NCBI GenBank assembly: GCA_002633025.1
Contig: NMRB01000311.1
Span: forward strand, 355,959 to 419,958
Direction of reading: 5' to 3'
From: Notospermus geniculatus
Lineage: Eukaryota > Nemertea > Pilidiophora > Heteronemertea > Lineidae
Length of the DNA stretch: 64,000 bases
Positions 33,511-43,153 of this stretch are shown piece after piece. The position numbers and the translations under genes are program-made. Position 1 is the first letter of the stretch. Each line of letters begins with the position of its first letter. Under the pieces are notes generated by a model. It ran no database searches and had not been told where the DNA came from. It worked only from the letters and a program-made list of their open reading frames with translations.

Positions 33511-33692
33511 GAATAGTGTAAGAGGTATCCGGAGATGTTGACAGCTCTGTTGCCTGAAGACAAATAAGGTGGCGCCCTCCTGGCCTGGTGGGGTCTATCA
33601 TGTTATGAGCCTTCGTTTGAGGTGTTTGCAGGGCGTTTGCAATTCTCTTGCTCGTCGCATGGGGGCTTTTTGTTCGTTCACGTCAGCTTTAA

Positions 33693-33977
33693 GGTTGAGC
33701 CTGAAGAGGATACTCATAAAGAAGGGACAGACGTTCGTACCAATACTCAACCCGTTCATCAGCCAGAACAAAAACTCGAGTTGAACCCAGATGCACCACC
33801 ATTTCCAGGCAGAAGGACTGATCTTGAGACCAGAGATACTTCTACACCAGTAGGGGAACAACATACTGCGCTGCTCGCCATGGCGCAGACACAGGAACGC
33901 ATGGCTCAGCTGTTGTTGTTGCCACCTACAGATGTGCCGAAATTCGAGGGAGATTATACTAAGTACAGGGAATTCAT
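33693..33977 (+). pseudogene. BEL gag, middle part
   Basis: An open frame (VEPEEDTHKEG to VPKFEGDYTKYREF) ends with the DUF1759-type start PKFEGD..KYREF, then is cut by the insertion at 33978. Confidence 0.65.
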
Positions 33978-34614
33978 CATCCTCCCACAGCAAGCGTTTT
34001 TACCTCGCTCCTCTTCATCCGCTCACACAAACCCCTGCCGAAATTCGCCGGAATCCGTGGAGTATCAAAGCCATTCCAGCAAATGTTCATCCCCACCATC
34101 TCATCCCAAGTTGGCGCTGATTGATACACATGAACTACGCAGGTTTGAACAAAGCTGATCCAGGTCAACATGAAATTACTCCCTCGGCGTATCTGTTTGG
34201 CGACGTGTGGCCTGAGAATGATATACATTCTGTGCGATGAATGTAGGGTAGGCTGAACTCAACTTAGATTGAATCCAGCGGAGTAAATAGGTTAATTGTC
34301 GGCCTGGGTCAGCGTAAACAATGTCAGCTGCTTGGCTGTGAATATTACAAGGGCCGTTATACATGTATACGTGTAACTGATCTCTAGTTAGGGTGAGGTG
34401 GGGAAGCTGAGGTACTTCAGCACTGTGTTGTGCGTGACACTACGAGACAATCTACGTGTAATGCTTGTCATCTTAAGGTGACTCAGAATGGTGTTCGCTG
34501 ATTGGGCGCATTTTCTCGTGCGCCAAGTACCCCAGGATCAGGCGGATTTCCTCAGGGGTTTGTCTGCGATGACGAAGGGAGCGAGCAGTAAGAACGCCTG
34601 ATATTTTCAGGATG
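33978..34614. mobile_element. Mutator-like non-autonomous element in gag
   Basis: A 9-bp direct repeat GGAATTCAT flanks it (33969-33977, 34615-34623). The ends are imperfect inverted repeats of about 35 bp beginning CATCCT with GCGTT and CTCGCTCC in common. A 9-bp duplication is typical of MULEs. No transposase. Confidence 0.75.
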
Positions 34615-35040
34615 GGAATTCATTGAATTGTTCGAAACCAGAAGCGCGAGTAAAGCGCCCTCTAGTCGTGAGAAATTGAACTACCTACTGCAGTTAACCG
34701 AGGACAAGGCAAAATCTATTGTACGGGGATGCATACACCTGGAACCAGATGAAGGCTATGCAAGGGCTATGCAACTTCTGGAGGAGAAGTATGGTAGTAC
34801 CTTTGAGATAGGAGAGGCATATTTAAACAAGGCTTTGACTTGGAAACCAATGAGAGGAGATCAGACGGATAAAGTAGAACGCTACGCAATCTATTTGAGG
34901 GAGTGCTCAAACGCAATGTTGGGTCTTGGTAAACTTTCGGAATTAGAACACCACAGTAGCATGAAGGAGATGGTTCGCCGTCTACCAATTCACTTGCAGA
35001 GGAAAGGGATTGCAATGGACACCGAATCACTAGAGACCTC
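34615..35040 (+). pseudogene. BEL gag, DUF1759-like core
   Basis: An open frame resumes at the second 9-bp repeat and shows the domain's landmarks: SSREKLNYLLQLTEDKAKS, YARAMQLLEEKYGS and NAMLGLGKLSELEH. It breaks after the PIHLQRKGIAM region. Confidence 0.75.
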
Positions 35041-35970
35041 AGGACACCCAGAATGATGGGAACAGGGGCGGTGGACCAGTGTTGGTTGGGGATCATGTTG
35101 GAAGTGGGCGATGTGGACCTCTCCTCACACCCGACAGCTTTACTATAGCTGTCGAGTGTGAGGAGAGGTGTCAACGTGTTTAGCCATATACCAGCCTGAT
35201 GGCGACGGGGTTCGCGCAGTGACGTTTTGTGGTCCCATATCATGCCGCGAGAGTGGAGTTGCTGCGGTTTTGGGCAGGGGAAAGAAAATAATAGCGGGAC
35301 AAGCATAGAAAACGTACGTGAAAGAAAAAAATGGGGAGGAAAAATTCTTCCTCCAACCGGACTGGAACCCACGGACGTCGGAAACCATTCATGCTCTAAC
35401 TACCGAGCTGCCGGGCTCGCCCCGACAACAGGGAATATTTTTAGTAATACAATGCGGCGATGGCCTGATTCACAATTTAATCGGCTTATAAAGAATAGAT
35501 TGGGCGGAACTAAGTAGGTAACGAATTTAATGATTTAGGTATGCCCTCGTTATTTCTTAAACAACACGTTCAGCTCCATTGTAGCTTACTAGGCAGGCAT
35601 TACATGAATAAGCCGTCTGACGTTGGAAAGAGTGGCAGGTTCCGGGCGTTCTTCGGCACACTTCGGAAGCCCTTCGGCGAGCTCATGAATATATAGTTCT
35701 CAATTTGATGACGTATACGAAAATTGTTTGGGTTATTTTTCGCCTGTAAATCATATTTCACAATAGCTTTGAAAGTTCCACCAGACTTGAACAGCGTTGA
35801 ATAACCTTCCGCAGGCCTCTATAAAGAAATTTTGCCTTCAAACCGCAGTTTTTGGTCAGGAGGTCAGATTTCGTCTCTAAGTTGGTATGAATCGATGTGA
35901 CCCGCCTCAGTGTATTGTCGCGCTTCGCGCATTTGCCGCTCCGCGGCGTTCAGGGTCCCTGTGTCCAGCT
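35041..35970 (-). mobile_element. Insertion carrying a tRNA-like SINE (family S3)
   Basis: Gag sense disappears here and returns at about 35971. Within it a 51-nt perfect-stem hairpin lies at 35117-35167 (CCTCTCCTCACAC arm). At 35347-35425 the minus strand shows CTCGGTAGTTAGAGCATG and GGTTCCAGTCC (A and B boxes). The exact ends are not resolved. Confidence 0.55.
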
Positions 35971-37212
35971 ACATTTGAGAAACTCGTTTGCTTCATAAAA
36001 AAACAAGCACATATTCTCAACAACCCGAGGTACAAGTCCGAGGCGCCAAGGAAACCAGACAGGCAAAAAGATTCCAGACAGACTCAGCCAAGAGATACGA
36101 GGCCACCAAAGCGTGCATCATTTGCAACAAGCGTCCAGGATAGTACAGATAAAAATCCGCCGAGCAGTGGTGGAGGCAAGGATGCGGCTTGTGCGTTTTG
36201 TGATTACAAGGGACACTCAGTAGCTAGTTGTTGGAAGTTTCAGGCCAAGTCTCATCAGGAGAAAATGGATTGGTTGAAAGCAAACCTTCATTGTTTCTCG
36301 TGCGTCAAACGGGGACACAGGAGTGCGGATTGTTACAAGAAGGCCACATGTCAGAAATGCCAAGGCAGGCACCCTACAGTATTGCATAAGGATAAGCCGG
36401 ACACGAAGAAGGCTCAGGAGTCAGGAGATCCGTCAGATAGTGGTGATAAGGGAAATGCACAGTCAGATAAGGATAAAAACCCTCCTGACACAGGGGTTAA
36501 GGATAAATCAGGATCTGAGGATAAGAAATCAACCTGTGGTCGCATAGGGGCCGTGTTGCAGAGGATTGGAATGGCAATTATACCAGTACGCATTAGGTCA
36601 AAGGAGACAGGAAGGGAGTTGATTACTATGGCGTTTCTTGATAGCGGATCGGGGGCATCCTTCTGCACTGAAGATATTAGTGAGAAGCTGGGATTGAAAG
36701 GAGAGCAATCACGTCTGAACTTTGTAACATGGACCAGCAATGGACAACCTACAGAGCTGAAACGGGTGAGAAACCTGGAAATCACGGATTTAGAAGACCA
36801 AACTAGGATCAAGGTAGACAGTCTATACGTGCATAAGAACATTCCAGTGAGTGAAGATGAAATTGTGACCAAGGAGGATCTTTTCAAGTGGGATCATCTT
36901 CGTCACATCCCGCTGAAAGACATTACTACAGACGTCGGTTTGCTGTTAGGAAATGATGTTCCAGAAGCCATCCAACCACTGGCAGTAGTTACAGGTGAGG
37001 GACGGGAACCGTTCGCCGTTAGGACACAGTTAGGTTGGGCAGTGAGTGGGCCACTAGGAGAAAGTAAGAAACCAGGTCGGCTGTCGGTGAATGCGATTAG
37101 CGTCACGCTACAAGAGCAGCGCCATCAGTATGTCAATATGGACTTCACTGAGCAGGCAAACACTGAGGATACAGCGCTCTCGCAGGAGGATGAAAAATGT
37201 ATGAAGTACTAG
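35971..37212 (+). pseudogene. BEL gag-pol: zinc knuckles and aspartic protease
   Basis: The frame from the ATG at 35887 begins inside inserted DNA; element sense starts near 35971. It has knuckles CAFCDYKGHSVASC and CFSCVKRGHRSADC plus a CQKCQGRHPTVLH motif, a charged linker, then the protease with FLDSGSGASFC (active-site Asp-Ser-Gly), LLLGNDVPEAI and GWAVSGPLG. The frame ends at 37212, just before the RT region. Confidence 0.85.
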
Positions 37213-37227
37213 TATGTTCAGGAAAAC

Positions 37228-38455
37228 ATGAGGCACAATGGAGAACGCTATGAAGTCGGGGTACCGGTGAGAGCAGATGTTACGACGGAACTTCCCAACA
37301 ACAGAGAACAGGCACTGTCACGTTTGCAAGGAGTCACACGTAGGATGGAAAGAAACGAGGACTTCGCGAAGGATTATGAGAAATGCATGTCAGACATGAT
37401 CGAGAAAGGATATAAAAGAGGAAGTCGATAAGGACCAAGGAGTGTCAGAAAGGATATGGTATTTGCCGCACCATTGTGTATACAACAAGCATAAGCCAGG
37501 CAAAACTCGCGTTGTCTTTGATGGGTCAGCAACCTACAAGGGAGAATGTCTGAATAACAGATTATTGAAAGGGCCTGATTTAACCAACAGACTGGACGGT
37601 GTATTGTTGAGGTTTCGGCGGGGAAAGATTGGGATTACCTCTGACATCAGGAAAATGTTTTATTCGTGTTGCTGAGGAGGACCGAGATCTGTATAGACTG
37701 TTACGGTATTAGGATGGCGCGATCAAAGATTTTAGATTCACGGTGCTGAGGAGGACCGAGATCTGTATAGACTGTTACGGTATAAGGATGGCGCGATCAA
37801 AGATTTTAGATTCACGGTCCATGTGTTTGGTTCATCATCTAGCCCAGGGATCAGCAATTATGCACTGGTGAAAAATGCCGATGACAACGAGGAAGATTTC
37901 AGCCCAGGGGTGATCAGAGCAGCAAAGGATTCATCTTATGTAGATGATTACATCAACGCTGAGGATACGGCAACGGATGCAGTAGATGTTTCAACAGGAT
38001 TGATAGAGTTGAGAGCTAGAGGCGGGTTTGAACTGGTTCAGTGGAATTGTTCTGATCCGAGGGTACTTGAGCAGCTACCAGAGTCAGCGGAGGTCAGCAC
38101 TCACAGTATAGCACCAAAACCCCAAGGAACAGAGTGTACACCGGCCTTAGGAATGATTTGGAACTACAGAAAGGATCAAATTAGTTATCGAGTGCCGGAT
38201 ATTGACAAGCCTAACACGAAACGTGGTGCACTCGCTGTTGTATGCTCGATCTTTGATCCATTGGGACTGATTTTGCCCATCGTGCTGCAAGGAAAACAGC
38301 TGATACAGGAAATGAGTAGGAGGAAACTGGAGTGGGACGCTCCCCTACCTAGCGATCTACTCAGCAAATGGAGGAACTACAAGCACCAGCTCAGAGAAGT
38401 CAGCTCTTGGGTCGCAGATCGTTGTACTAACAAGGTGAAAGGAAGGTGGAATTGA
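37228..38455 (+). pseudogene. BEL reverse transcriptase, frameshifted
   Basis: Pieces in several frames show [20 protein letters not shown] and [11 protein letters not shown] (first RT motifs), then YVDDYI (catalytic YVDD, about 37940) and CSIFDPLGLILP. A 73-bp tandem duplication at 37671-37815 (GCTGAGGAGGACCGAGATCT) and at least two slips break the frame. Confidence 0.88.
37671..37815 (+). repeat. 73-bp tandem duplication in RT
   Basis: Two head-to-tail units differing at about one base. It adds a non-multiple of three and shifts the frame downstream of the second RT motif. Confidence 0.9.
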
Positions 38456-38880
38456 GACAACTTCACGTGTTCAGTGACGCATGCGAATCTGGCTATGGTG
38501 TAGCAGCCTACTTGAGAGAGGAAGATGAAGAAGGACAGGTGGTTTCGAATTTGATCTGTGCACGTAGCAGGGTTGCACCAGTGAAGCAGCACAGTATCCC
38601 AAGATTAGAATTGACAGCAGCAACGACAGCAGCTCGAGTAATGAGACATCTCACGAAGGAGTTGAGAGGGGAGGTGAAACTCAGGAAATTGTGGACAGAC
38701 AGTCAAATTGTGTTAGGATACCTGAACAATAACACAAAGAACTACAAGGTTTTCGTGGCAAACAGGATCGCTACAATACGTCGGCTTACCGAAGTTGAAC
38801 AGTGGGCTCACGTTCCAGGACAACATAATCCTGCGGACATAGCATCTCGTGGAGCAACCATGCAGAAGCTGCAGCAGACT
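38446..38880 (+). pseudogene. BEL RNase H domain
   Basis: An open frame with HVFSDACESGYGVAAYL (first catalytic Asp), IPRLELTAA (Glu) and LWTDSQIVLGYL (second Asp), then HVPGQHNPADIASRG. These are the Pao-type RNase H landmarks, intact at protein level. Confidence 0.85.
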
Positions 38881-40524
38881 TGTGGCGTCATGGTCCAGTA
38901 TTCTTACAGCAGTCCGAGGAGTTCTGGCCATCGCAGGAGGAAGTGGAAAGGTTTGCAGACACTGATGTCGAGGATCCAGAAGTCAAAACAGCCAGGACGA
39001 GTGTGGAAGGTCCGAATGTGACATTGGAGGTGCTTGAGAGAAGGTCGGAGTGGAAATCAATAGTCGGATTTGCTGTCGCAATGGCAAGGGTACCCACGAG
39101 AGGCACAGAAGGACCGGCTAATAATACCAGGAGTAGGACAGCTACTCTGAACAAGTCTGTGGTTGAGCAGGAGCAAGTTGCTAAAATGGCAATCTTCAGA
39201 ACACTTCAGCAGGCTTACTATGAGACAGAAATTGAACGGCTAAAAAGTGCTCAACCCCTTCAGAGGGAGAGTTCATTGAGGAACTTGGATGTCTTCATCG
39301 CTCCAGATGGGTTGATTAGAGTTCAAGGGAGACTACAAAGATCTATACTGCCAGAAAGTACGAAATGTCCGATAGTCTTACCAGAACAATCTCCAATCAT
39401 CCGGAGTTTGATCCGAGAGACTCACCAGAAGTTGGCGCATGTAGGTTAGGAACAAAGTGATTGCAGAACACCAGAAGGAATTTTGGATTGTCAGACTGAT
39501 GTGGGCAGTGAAGTGAATACTGCACAAGTGCACGGTATGCAGAAGATACAGAGGCACGACCATTGGACAGAGGATGGCGGATCTACCCCCAGATCGTGTG
39601 GAGACAGACAACCGACTGATCACAAAGTGTGGAATGGATTATTTTGGTCCAGTATACATCAAGATGAGAAGACATCGCGAGAAGCGATATGAAGTAATCT
39701 TCAGTTGTGCAACCAGCAGAGCGATACGTCTAGAGATAGCACATTCGTTGACGACAGATTCGTGTATTATGGCCATACGTAGGTTCGCAGCGAGAAGAGG
39801 ACATGTTAAAGTTAAAGTTAAAGTTAAAGTTAAAGTTTGGGTTTATAGTCTGATATCAACTACGGTAGAGGTTCTCATCCGACTTTACACTTTAACCCCA
39901 GTCTGTGCTGAAACCTTTCAGTAGAACTCAGATGAGCTGCTCATTCAGCGCTACAATTGAGCATTTCCGACCGGTACCCATTTATACACCTGGGTGGAGA
40001 GAAGCCAGTGAGGTAAAGAGACTTGCCCAAAGTCTCACGCCCAGTGGGATTCGAACCCGGGATCCTCTGACCGCTAGTCGGAGACCCGAACCACTACACC
40101 ACCGGGCTCCTCATGTCAAGAAGATTATCTCAGATAATGGTACAAACCTGACAGGAGCAGATGCTGAAATAAGGAAACTGTCAAGCTACTGAATGCAGAT
40201 AAAATGGAGAAGGATTTTACGAAACTTGGTATCAAATGGCAGTTCAATACGCCTACGTCGAGTCACCAGGGAGGAATGTTTGAAAGGATGATCCGATCAG
40301 TGAGGAAATGCCTATTTGGAGTCTTGAAGGGACAGGTCGTTGATGAGAAAAGTCTGCAAACTGCCTTTGCGGAAGCGGAGTTCTTAGTAAACAGTCGTCC
40401 TCTTACGCATATCAAGAGTACACCAGATGATCTGCAGGCGCTCAGTGCGAACATGTTGCTTACGTCAAAAGATTGTGACAACGTAGTACTGAAAATCGAA
40501 GGAGAAAATTATGCATTCCGGTGA
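38881..40524 (+). pseudogene. BEL integrase, split by a SINE
   Basis: The N-terminal part has LDVFIAPDGLIRVQGRL and LIRETHQKLAHVG (His of the HHCC site). The core contains CGMDYFGPVY (first Asp), an SDNGTNL block (second Asp) after the SINE, and HQGGMFERMIRSV (Glu). The SINE occupies 39807-40111. Other slips lie near 39449 and 40190. Confidence 0.85.
39807..40111 (-). mobile_element. tRNA-derived SINE, family S1, in integrase
   Basis: The minus strand begins with a tRNA-like head (GGTGTAGTGGTTCGGG A box, GGTTCGAATCC B box) and ends in repeated CTTTAA units. CATGT is duplicated on both flanks (39802-39806, 40112-40116). It lies between the two aspartate blocks of the integrase. Confidence 0.9.
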
Positions 40525-40860
40525 TGGAAGCAGATAGCTCACATATCTCGTACATTTTGGGAGAGATACAAGTCAGAGTATCTTACAATGCTACACAACA
40601 GAACAAAATGGCGCAGCGAGAAGCCCAACTTGAAATGCGGAGACGTAGTTCTACTGAAGGATGTGAACACTGGTCCAGGAGAATGGCCAATGGGACTTGT
40701 CATTAGAACGTTCCCAGGAGAGGATTGAAGAGTTCGAAACGTCGAGGTCCGTACTTTAAGGGCGTGTTCCAACGATCAGTGCAGAAATTAATTCTGTTTG
40801 TGGAAGGTGAAGAGGAATCGACTTTGAGAGTCGCCAGAGTTCGAGTTTGGCAGTAGACAT
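40521..40860 (+). pseudogene. BEL C-terminal DUF5641-like region
   Basis: In the shifted frame the sense continues with WKQIAHISRTFW-type and CGDVVLLKD-type blocks that close BEL polyproteins. It is out of frame with the integrase segment before it. Confidence 0.6.
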
Positions 40861-41180
40861 TGTTTCTCACCAGGCTAAAATAGCAGTGTATCGGACCAGA
40901 TACTACTTGGTTGATTCAAGATTTCGTTATATAATTAGATAATTCGTCAGTTATTCGTTCCAAGGACACTTGCAGGATTTCGGAGAAATCAGACGTTTTC
41001 ATCGCCGTTTAGAGTTACTTACCTCGTATAGACATTTTCGTCATTTAGGCTTCAGAGATGTCATTGTCGTCGTATTTTTCAAGAGACTTTGATGGTTCTA
41101 CTGGTGTGGATTACCCTAATACAGTGTCTTGATTTGAGAATATTTGGACTTATAATTGTCGCGCAATTAGTTGCGCTAGG

Positions 41181-41250
41181 GCGCGTGCAAGTACGTGATG
41201 ATGCACACGAGACTGATCAAGGTAAAAGGTCAGGATGTTCAGTCCAGCTA
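41181..41250 (+). repeat. 70-bp direct repeat, right copy
   Basis: Identical to 32099-32168, starting GCGCGTGCAAGTACGTGATG and ending GTCCAGCTA. It may be a remnant of the retrotransposon's LTR or leader. Sequence on both sides of the two copies differs. Confidence 0.8.
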
Positions 41251-41284
41251 CAAGGTGGAATGGTCCTCGAGCGTCGAGTACAAT

Positions 41285-41719
41285 AGGGAGGTTTCGCAGC
41301 TTTCCGAGTCTGACTCCGGTTTCAACTACGAGGATGAATCGCACTCCGCTGCAGACATCCTTGATAAAAACGATTTGATAGATGTTTGCAAATCGTAAAA
41401 TGCCATAACTTTGTAGCAGAATAATTTCGACTCGCAATCGGAAGTGCACGTAAATCGAAAATATTACAGTCGTGTTTTAAGTCGTAACAACTAGGATTAC
41501 GACTTCAATATTCATTACATGTATTTATCCGCACTTCCGATTTATAAGGCCAGATTTTTCTGCCTTCAATTTATGGTGTTTGATGAACTGAAAACTTCTA
41601 TCAAATCGTTTTCTTCAAGGATGTCCATAGCGGACTGCAATTCATTCTCGTAGTTGAAGTCGGAGTCGGACTCGGGCCGCTGCGCAACCTCTCTAATGGT
41701 ATCGACATCACCTACAGGC
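41285..41719. repeat. Inverted duplication of a small C-terminal exon
   Basis: The plus strand (to about 41398) encodes SESDSGFNYEDESHSAADIL and a stop soon after. The minus strand (41719-41566) encodes PESDSDFNYENELQSAMDIL, then EENDLIEV and a stop. The minus copy is preceded by an acceptor (GCCTGTAG before 41713). Similarity is kept better in the protein than in the DNA, and continues into the non-coding parts. The parent gene is unknown to me. Confidence 0.6.
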
Positions 41720-41734
41720 TTGAACAAAAAACAC

Positions 41735-41902
41735 AATAGTAACTGTCTCTCAATTGATCAATAGGAGTCACTACGGTCTAATTTTATGCCTAGCGGACCC
41801 ATTCACGTTGATTGAGCACCAATCAGCAGAATTTGCATTGTGTTTGATCGCTAGAACTTTGCTGCCGCTTTTTGGCGATAAGCGCGGCGGACTGTTTCTA
41901 TT
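41735..41902. mobile_element. MITE family A, diverged copy
   Basis: Begins AATAGTAACTGTCTCTCAA and ends GCGGACTGTTTCTATT, with CTAGCGGACCCATTCA inside. It is clearly homologous to 14052-14224 but older. Confidence 0.75.
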
Positions 41903-42022
41903 CTCCATTTACGAAAACTTCCTTTGTATATCTAGCTATAGGCCTACATGTAGGCCTACATAAATACAATGGTATTGATATAGGCTTGAGCAAAAAATTG
42001 ACACATTTCTCAATTTACCTTA

Positions 42023-43153
42023 TCAACCGTCTCTGTATATCTTAATCGGTCGAACTCTCCAGCGGTTGTTCTGAACCCTAGGCCAAGCAATCAGTTGATC
42101 GTCTGAATCAATAAACAATGCATAGCTGCCTTCAAGCTTCCACAAAAACCGAATGTTAAACACCAAACGCCCTTTCTCTGGCTTGCTACTGCATTGTTTT
42201 TGATTGAGTTGATGATGATATAGCTTAGAATAAACGAATCTTATGTCGCTCCACCTCCTGAACTTTGAGTAATAAAAGTTGTTACTTCCAATGAACTGTT
42301 TTATTGATCCTTGCCTCGGGTGCTGCAGGTAAGTAACCCCAGACAAGACCACTTCCCCAGTTCTGTTATAGCCACTATCGGCTGCAAACATAGGCATCAC
42401 AGCTTCTCCATCAGTTTCACTGGTCATCATGGTATACAAGTTATTGTCTGTATCACACGATATATGGAAGCATAATCGGCGCACATCAGCAAGAAATCCG
42501 AATTCATGTGCATTGCCTTTCTCGGCCATCCAACCAATTTCGGGTGCAAAGTCTGAACCCGCTATTCTGTCGAGTGCAGGGTCCGTAAAATGTCTTTTGA
42601 GTATAAGTTCAAATGTTAAGAGTCGGGGCCGAAGATTATACAGACTGATACCTGTGATCTTTTCTCGGTAACCGCGTTTATTTTTTCCATGCGTATACGA
42701 GGTATGAGACAGAAAGACATTTTCTCCACACATCATGAAGCCAAGAGCTTTGAATTGCCGGTTTTTATTGCGCAGTGTTTTATTTAACGCATCGTAGGGT
42801 AGAACTATCTCCCTTTTCTGTTCCCCTGATAGGTCAAATACATAAGCCTTAATTACTGGCGAACTGGCCCTCAGATCCACGTCACCGGTATAAGTGCAAA
42901 TACCGACAACATCAAATCCGTAATCACCTGCAATAAATGACAGTATTTTTCCATCTCCACATTGCATGTTATACTTATTCTTTAACTCGTAATTTGAGGT
43001 TTTGCGGTTTCTTCGGAACACATACACAGATCGTTCGGCAAATATAACAGTTGGAAGGACGATAACGGCTTCTAACGCTCTCTGATAATGAACAGTTGAT
43101 CGTGGTAGCTTATAATTTATCTTAACCTCTCGGCTTTTTAGATACCTACCTTT
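42023..43153 (-). CDS. Orphan beta-rich protein, terminal exon (paralogue 1)
   Basis: 376 codons to a TGA. No ATG suits the start (the open frame begins at GTG), so this is a 3' exon. I place its 5' edge at 43153, after a pyrimidine-rich tract ending CTCTAAG, because this is phase 0 and aligns with the exon start of the paralogue at 48593. Shared features are LEAVIVLP..ERSVYVF near the start (LDAAIVL..KNVFVLPF in the other) and LIAWP near the end (LIIWP). The repeating D-x-N-x-L-Y strands suggest a beta-propeller. I do not recognise the family. The 5' exon was not found; a 14-base gap at 44277-44290 lies upstream. Confidence 0.65.
   Translation of the reverse strand, partial: KGRYLKSREVKINYKLPRSTVHYQRALEAVIVLPTVIFAERSVYVFRRNRKTSNYELKNKYNMQCGDGKILSFIAGDYGFDVVGICTYTGDVDLRASSPVIKAYVFDLSGEQKREIVLPYDALNKTLRNKNRQFKALGFMMCGENVFLSHTSYTHGKNKRGYREKITGISLYNLRPRLLTFELILKRHFTDPALDRIAGSDFAPEIGWMAEKGNAHEFGFLADVRRLCFHISCDTDNNLYTMMTSETDGEAVMPMFAADSGYNRTGEVVLSGVTYLQHPRQGSIKQFIGSNNFYYSKFRRWSDIRFVYSKLYHHQLNQKQCSSKPEKGRLVFNIRFLWKLEGSYALFIDSDDQLIAWPRVQNNRWRVRPIKIYRDG

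Larger units (their letters stand above)
33059..33688. mobile_element. 630-bp TTAA-flanked element with two divergent tRNA-like heads
   Basis: Arms of about 135 bp start AGCTGACGTGAACGAACAAA and mirror at 33688, with TTAA on both sides (33055-33058, 33689-33692). Between them lie two tRNA-like sequences facing outward. The TTAA target fits piggyBac or Kolobok transposases. No transposase is encoded. Confidence 0.85.
32099..41250 (+). mobile_element. BEL/Pao LTR retrotransposon, decayed
   Basis: The gag-pol order is gag (DUF1759-like), CCHC zinc knuckles, DUF1758-like aspartic protease, reverse transcriptase, RNase H, zinc-binding and DDE integrase core, DUF5641-like tail. This is the BEL/Pao arrangement. 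A 70-bp identical direct repeat (32099-32168, 41181-41250) bounds it and may be all that remains of the LTRs. Complete LTRs, a primer-binding site and a polypurine tract could not be identified. At least five insertions and several frameshifts make this copy non-functional. Confidence 0.85.

Noticed and set aside
35887-35970. N-terminus of the zinc-knuckle frame as native protein
   Set aside because: The first ~28 codons differ in composition and lie in inserted DNA; BEL sense starts near 35971.
36414-36887. Minus-strand frame of 157 codons
   Set aside because: It is the shadow of the BEL protease on the other strand.
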